Below the pieces are notes generated by a model, which saw only the letters and a list, made by a program, of their open reading frames with translations, searched no databases and was not told the DNA's origin. Made by a program: the position numbers and the translations under genes. Positions 59,144-64,000 of a stretch of 64,000 bases of DNA are shown here, one piece after another; the stretch's first letter is position 1, and every line of letters starts with the position of its first letter. Origin of the DNA: Linnemannia elongata (taxonomy: Eukaryota; Mortierellomycota; Mortierellomycetes; Mortierellales; Mortierellaceae); the NCBI GenBank assembly GCA_036320915.1, contig JAXBDG010000021.1, positions 744,001 to 808,000 on the forward strand. The letters run 5' to 3'.

Positions 59144-61459
59144 ATGATGGAGTTTAGCTCATTCCTTCCTTCCTTTCCTCCTTCAAGGTCAAACTCCAGG
59201 CGTGTCTCTGCCCTGAGTACCCTCTCCTCTGCCGCTAGCAGCCCCGTTATGAGCCCCGAGCCCACACCAGCTCCAATGGCTCACCTCAGCGCAAGTCGCG
59301 TACTCTTCGAGGAGGGTCTCTACAGCGATGTCACCGTCACACTCCAGGTCCCTGGCTCACTCAAAAAAAACCTCCACCTCCACTCCCGTATTCTGACCAA
59401 GGAGAGCGAGTTCTTTGCCGCCCTCCTGTCTGGTAAAAAGGACCATGGCGAAAAGGCTATCTCGTTGCTCGACGACAGGGATGCTCATGGGTCTCAAAGG
59501 ATCGAAATTCAATGTGCCGATGCATCTGAGCTCTATGCCTACGAGTCTGCCCTCCGTTTGCTCTATACTGGAACCTGGTGCTCTGATCGCGACTTCCAAA
59601 CCAGCTCCTTGGATGCACGACTTCGCCGTGGGATGGATGTCATGAGCTTGGCCACTCGATTGTCTCTCAAGGGTGCGACGAGTGCATTGTTGCAGGACGA
59701 GGTGACACAAATGTGCCAGGCAAGTGTTACCTTTTTTTCATTGCTGCACCCAGCTGCATGCTATGACCAATTCTAAGGGCTCAATTGAAAAAAAGCCTTT
59801 ATTACGTAGCACATATTTAAACTAACTGTAAAAACCATGACCCACTTTTCGCAATATAGAGTCAGCCCGAGCTGATGGAAAAGTTGAGCAAGTCGTTGAG
59901 ACCAGAGGATCGGGAAGACGACCAGGCCATCTTGAGGTTCGACAAGGACGCGCTTCAGCAGATGTGTCGCGTGGCTGTCCTCAAAGCCGAGATTCGAGAC
60001 CACTGCGAGCTGGTCATTACTCGGAACCTCTATGGCCCCAAAAAGTTCCGAGACCTTCGCATGGCAGAGGTTCAGTTGTCCGAGTTAAGACCCGGCTACA
60101 TCTTTCCTCCAGGCGGACAGGAGTCGATTTATCTCCTTAAGGGAGCCCCCTCTTTGCCCCTCCATCCATGCAGAGCCTCGAATGTCGAGGCCCTTCGCCA
60201 AGTCGTCGACTACTACACCGCCTACAACTCTCAGAAGCCACTGCGGACGCGCGAGTACTATGTGCTTCCAGAGGACAACAAGGCACCCAAGGACGACAAA
60301 GCGCCACAGACCATCAACACATTCTATAAGGTTGCCTTCTCGACCGGATACCAATGGCTTCTGGACCAAATCATCAAAGTTAGAGCCCCATTCGAGCTGG
60401 TCGTTCTTATGTTGAAAGACGCTATCGACGAGAATGCCGACACTCGCAGTGACGTGTTCTTTGGCGAGTTTGCGACCGTGCTGGATGGAGATGTGTACTT
60501 ACAGGGCGTCAACTACATTGCAGAGGGTCTTTTGCTTGCCTTCCAAGACCCCACTTTGGAGTCCTTCCGCAACCCTGGAGCCTCGGGATCATTGCTCAAC
60601 ATGATTTCGTACGGCGTCAACTCCTTGACAGACTTGCCACCCCTTCGAACCAAGCCCAACCAGGACGACGCTGGAGCCGCACAAATCCACCAAGATTACC
60701 CCGCCCTCCCGACACTGGTTATGGAGTTCTTCTGGCAGGTTCTTGAGCTGGCCCTGAAGCGGCCTCATCATCTCGAGTTTGTTCAACTCCTTCTGGAGTC
60801 GATAACTAAGATTGCGCCTCTGACTCCTTTCGAGGTTGTTGACCGAATCGAGGAGCGTCTAGCAGAGCTTCTGGAAGAGACCCGAAAGAAGATCATGGAG
60901 CAACGCGGCGATGATGAAGCAGACGACGACGCGGACGCAGGATCGGATAATGACCAGGATAACAAGTCAGGTACCTCAGACAAGGACAAGGACGATAGCA
61001 ACAAGGAAGAGACTTATGCCCGAGCCCGCACAACTGCCGACAACCGCCAAGGTGACTTCTCCAGATATGATGACCTTGATGAGCGCACATCTATGGTCAG
61101 CAGTGTGCTGTTCGCCACAGAACCTACCCACTCTGTCAAGCCTGGTGCCACTATTGACGAAGATGAGGAATCTTCATCGCGGCAAGAGCAGGAGGAGCGA
61201 GAGGATGACGCCGATGCTGAACCTGAAATCGAAGTCGAGGCGGCTTGGATGAGGTGAGCAATGTTAAGATGGTCTGCCTCATGCGCTAAAAAGATGTCTA
61301 TGTAAGGCAACTAACAGCCGCCCTTCTTTTTACCATATTGAATTATACTGTCATAGACCCGAATACTTGCAACCTCTCTGCTTGCAGCTGCTCACAAAGT
61401 TCCCCATGACTATCCAGTCATCGTTACTCTGGGCCATCCACGATTTGCAGCTATTGTAG
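59144..61459 (+). CDS. BTB/POZ-domain protein with acidic C-terminus
   Basis: Three exons, join(59144..59719,59860..61253,61357..61459), 690 aa. Intron 1 starts CAG|GCAAGT, a GC donor; using the nearby GT instead would shift the frame out of the obvious protein, so the GC-AG splice is needed. Intron 2 is GT-AG. Residues 1-50 are S/P-rich. A BTB fold follows: LYSDVTVTLQVPGS, LHLHSRILTKESEFFAALLS, ELYAYESALRLLYTG, then an alpha-helical BACK-like part (RGMDVMSLATRLSLKGATS, EDREDDQAILRFDKDALQQM). The rest is alpha-helical, then a D/E/K-rich disordered tract (about 580-650) and a short hydrophobic end (PEYLQPLCLQLLTKF...WAIHDLQLL). BTB proteins often serve as substrate adaptors of Cullin-3 ligases; whether this one does is inference. 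It converges on CDK11, 86 bp apart. Confidence 0.82.
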
Positions 61460-61545
61460 TCTCGTCTTACTTTGTATTTATACCCTCCGCACGCACAGTT
61501 GAAAAATAGAGATTTGTATTTTGCTCCACACAGCGAATGTGCCAT

Positions 61546-63536
61546 CTAAACCTTTAGGCGGAATCCAGTTGACTCCTGATTTGCAAAATTGAACAGTCCG
61601 CCAGCTTCCTCGTCATCTTGTCCATGTCCGTGTACAGCATGTGGGGCAGAGGGTGAAGCATTCCTCTTTGCAGCCCTAAGTTCCCAAAGAAGTCGAATAC
61701 AGCACGATGAAGTGGGATTCGATAAGTGTAATGTTCGATTGTTCCTTCTACCGAGCATAGTGATAATTACCCTAAGCATCAATCACTTGAACCTGAACTT
61801 ACTTTTCTCCTTTTGAAGGCCACGTTGGGAACATGGATGGATGCTTTGGTGGGGGTGCCTCACTAATCATTCAATCGTGGATAAGGAATATATAGTCAGT
61901 CTCTAATAACCACATATATATTTAACTATACACGAATAAACCGTACGAGTGGAGAGAATTACTTACGAGAAATATGGGTGCTTCAGAGCGTCTTCAGCTG
62001 TGATACGTCGAGTGGGATCATATGTAAGCATCTTTGACATCAGATCGAGGCCGTTTTCCGTCAAGTAAGGAAGTCGCGAGCGAAGAAGGTTGTAGGGCTG
62101 GACAAAGTTGGGGACATGGCTTGCTAAGGGCAGCTTTGAGAATCCAGGCCAGATCTTGTCGTTTGGCATGCCTAGCAATTTGAAAATCTAGAAGACATCA
62201 AAAACATCAGTCTGTGGTTGCTTTATAACCAGGCCATGTCTTTGCAAGAACGACGGTGATTTGAAAAGTGACATGCTTGTACTTTTTCCAGTTGTTCTGC
62301 CTCACTGCGTCCTGGTAGCAGTGGTTCGTTGTTGACGAACTCTGCAAAGATGCATCCTATTGACCAGATGTCGACAGCTGTAGTGTATTGCTTGGCACCC
62401 AGGAGCAGTTCAGGGGATCTAAGTGCGTCGAGGTAATTTACGATTAACATACATGTCTTGGTTTAGCATAATCATCATAGAAAGGATAATTGCTTTTGAT
62501 CGGCATGTATGGTAGAGTTATACCTGTACCAGAGAGTAACGACAGGTTGCGTCAACGCCCCCTGTGGCTCTCCGTATCGCCGCGCAAGTCCAAAATCGGC
62601 GACCTTGATCTCGCCCTTGTTGTTGAGCAAGAGGTTAGATGTCTTCAGATCGCGATGAAGAATCCAGTTCTCGTGAAGAAGCTCCGTTGCAGACAAGAGT
62701 TGAAGCATCAGTGTTTTGACCTCTGACTGGAGGAAAGGTGCTCGCATCCCGCTCATCAGTTCCTTCAAGTCGTGTTCAATAAAGTCCATGACAATAAAGA
62801 TTCTACACTCCAATAGAGAAACGAGCAGAGGATGGGTTAGTGAAAAGGGTAATGCTACCTTCTAATTGGACATAGCAATAATAGGTATGCGACTGAGGGT
62901 AACAAAATTAACGCATTACTGTGTCAGAGTGTCACCCACAACAATCTCGCGGACGTTGACAATGTGGGGGTGCTTGGCCAGGAGAAGCGTGTAGATCTCG
63001 CGCAAACTGGTGATAGGGAAGCCGTTCTTTTCCTGATCCAACTTTAGTTTCTTGAGCGCCACGATCTCTCCTGTGATCCTGTCCCTGGCGCGGTAGACGA
63101 CTCCGTAAGTTCCTTCGGATATCCTGTTCAGCTTCTCATAGTTCTCCACGCTTCGGCATTGGGTCAGGACTGGGTGCTGCTCGGCTTCGGGGACCTCGAT
63201 GTGGTATTCTGGCGCAGCCTCTGCTGCCTGGTCTCTGTAAGTGTCAACTGGTGTCTGTGAACGGTAGCGATAGGTCTCTTGATCTTCTAATTCTTGTTGA
63301 TAAACGGGCGTCATGTTGTCATCCAAAGAGGGCGGTCGCGGTCCTTCACGCTGTGTGTCAGAGTCGCGAGACATCCGTCCTGCGGTGGAGGAGTAAGGTG
63401 TGCCACTTCCTTCTCTGAATGCAGGGGAGTCTTTTGATGGTTTGAAGCGCTTTGTTTTTTTCTTTTTCCGCTGGTTTCTGTCTTCTTCGTCGCTCGATGC
63501 TTCCCGAGCCCATTTTGACGTAGCCGCGCCGTCCAT
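61546..63536 (-). CDS. CDK11/PITSLRE-type cyclin-dependent kinase
   Basis: Six exons, complement(join(61546..61675,61803..61862,61967..62187,62283..62418,62524..62802,62920..63536)), 480 aa; all GT-AG and in frame. Residues 1-130 are charged and disordered with a KKKKTKRFK nuclear signal. The kinase starts [18 protein letters not shown] (133-150, glycine loop), ATP lysine in VALKKLKL (K162), and the cyclin-binding helix is exactly PITSLRE (174-180), the CDK11 hallmark. Further: [91 protein letters not shown]. The C-terminal extension after [17 protein letters not shown] ends STGFRLKV, like other CDK10/11 kinases. CDK11 with cyclin L acts in transcription and pre-mRNA splicing. CDK10 would have PISSLREI and no long N-terminus, so CDK11 is preferred. 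Confidence 0.95.
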
Positions 63537-64000
63537 GGTTGGTAATGTTCTTGCTGTAATTCTTTGTGTTTGTTAAAGGGCGAGTTTGTCCTTCCCCTCT
63601 GCCTTCTTGTCAGACGACAGCGGCTTAGGCTACCAAAGCAGTCACTTTCACCATCTTTGGTTGGAGGCAAACAAGCTTTCACCTCCTTCCCTCTCGTTGT
63701 TCATCTCTGTTTTCATTCTTCCTTTGCTTCTTACTTTCTTCACCCCTCTCACCATCATCACAAATAGGACAACCTCCTTGCTCTTCTTCTACTTTCTTTC
63801 CTTTTCTTCTTTTCTTATCTTTCCTTCTCTTCTCTTCTCTTCTCTTTCTCCCCTTTACCTCCGCATTGATTGCCTTCTCGATCGCTCAACACGTCTGCTT
63901 TCATATTCATTCTCAGCACATTTCTTTCTTTGTTCTTTGAATCCCACGTTAGCTCGCTTTCCTTCATTACGCGACGGCGCTGGTAATTTCTCAACATCCA
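63537..64000. promoter_or_regulatory. Promoter and leader region of CDK11
   Basis: The 464 bp upstream of the CDK11 start are C/T-rich on the plus strand (TCTTC/CTTTC repeats at 63785-63855). Small frames here have no motif. I see no other gene before the right edge. Confidence 0.45.

Overview
The window looks like nuclear DNA from an early-diverging filamentous fungus. Genes are split by short introns (about 80-150 nt, GT-AG with occasional GC-AG), proteins carry long Q/H/S-rich disordered tracts, intergenic DNA is full of A/T homopolymers and CT-rich stretches, and the gene set is fungal: a velvet-domain regulator next to a Slo/BK-type potassium channel end, a Jhd2-sized KDM5 demethylase and a Reb1-like Myb factor. 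A Mortierellomycotina/Mucoromycota origin is my inference from this mix; the sequence alone does not prove it.

Layout, left to right. 1-395 (+): 3' end of a BK-type K+ channel, convergent with a CtIP/Sae2/Ctp1 DNA-end-resection factor (547-3836, -). Then ornithine decarboxylase (4363-5979, -), a 5.3 kb gene-poor stretch, an ER P58IPK/DNAJC3 co-chaperone (11284-13057, -) and a velvet regulator (13678-15746, -). 15.7-24 kb is an accessory patch: a 4.2 kb gene-poor stretch with a perfect 12-bp hairpin, a decayed zinc-finger/HNH-like gene (19966-21903, +) and a decayed Tc1/mariner transposase (22449-23607, -) whose reading frame holds a 10-bp tandem array. Ribosomal protein uS7/RPS5 (23716-24778, -) is divergent from a Reb1-like Myb factor (25860-29365, +). 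Next come pyruvate dehydrogenase E1-alpha (30762-33567, +), a convergent Mpv17/SYM1-type membrane protein (33735-34719, -), tRNA-Glu(UUC) (34894-34965, +) and a compact 398-bp terminal-inverted-repeat element (35121-35518). A bZIP factor (39140-42354, +) may have a 12-codon upstream ORF overlapping its start. After about 7.2 kb without a convincing gene come a conserved-looking but unassigned nuclear-type protein (49577-52756, +), an unassigned His-rich protein (53321-54653, +), KDM5/JARID1-type histone demethylase (55045-58472, -), a BTB/POZ protein (59144-61459, +) and a PITSLRE-type CDK11 kinase (61546-63536, -).

The genes do not form a pathway cluster. They are ordinary single-copy housekeeping and regulatory genes: polyamine synthesis, mitochondrial pyruvate oxidation, ER folding, 40S ribosome, DNA repair, transcription and chromatin control, and a kinase. 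The exon models were built by hand: every junction quoted keeps the frame, uses GT-AG unless a GC donor is stated, and joins recognisable protein motifs where the family is known. The most unusual items are the inverted-repeat element beside the tRNA, the HNH-like gene interrupted by in-frame TAG codons, the possible TGATG start-stop overlap in the bZIP leader, and two introns where the frame requires GC donors. I did not find a clear new multi-gene system.
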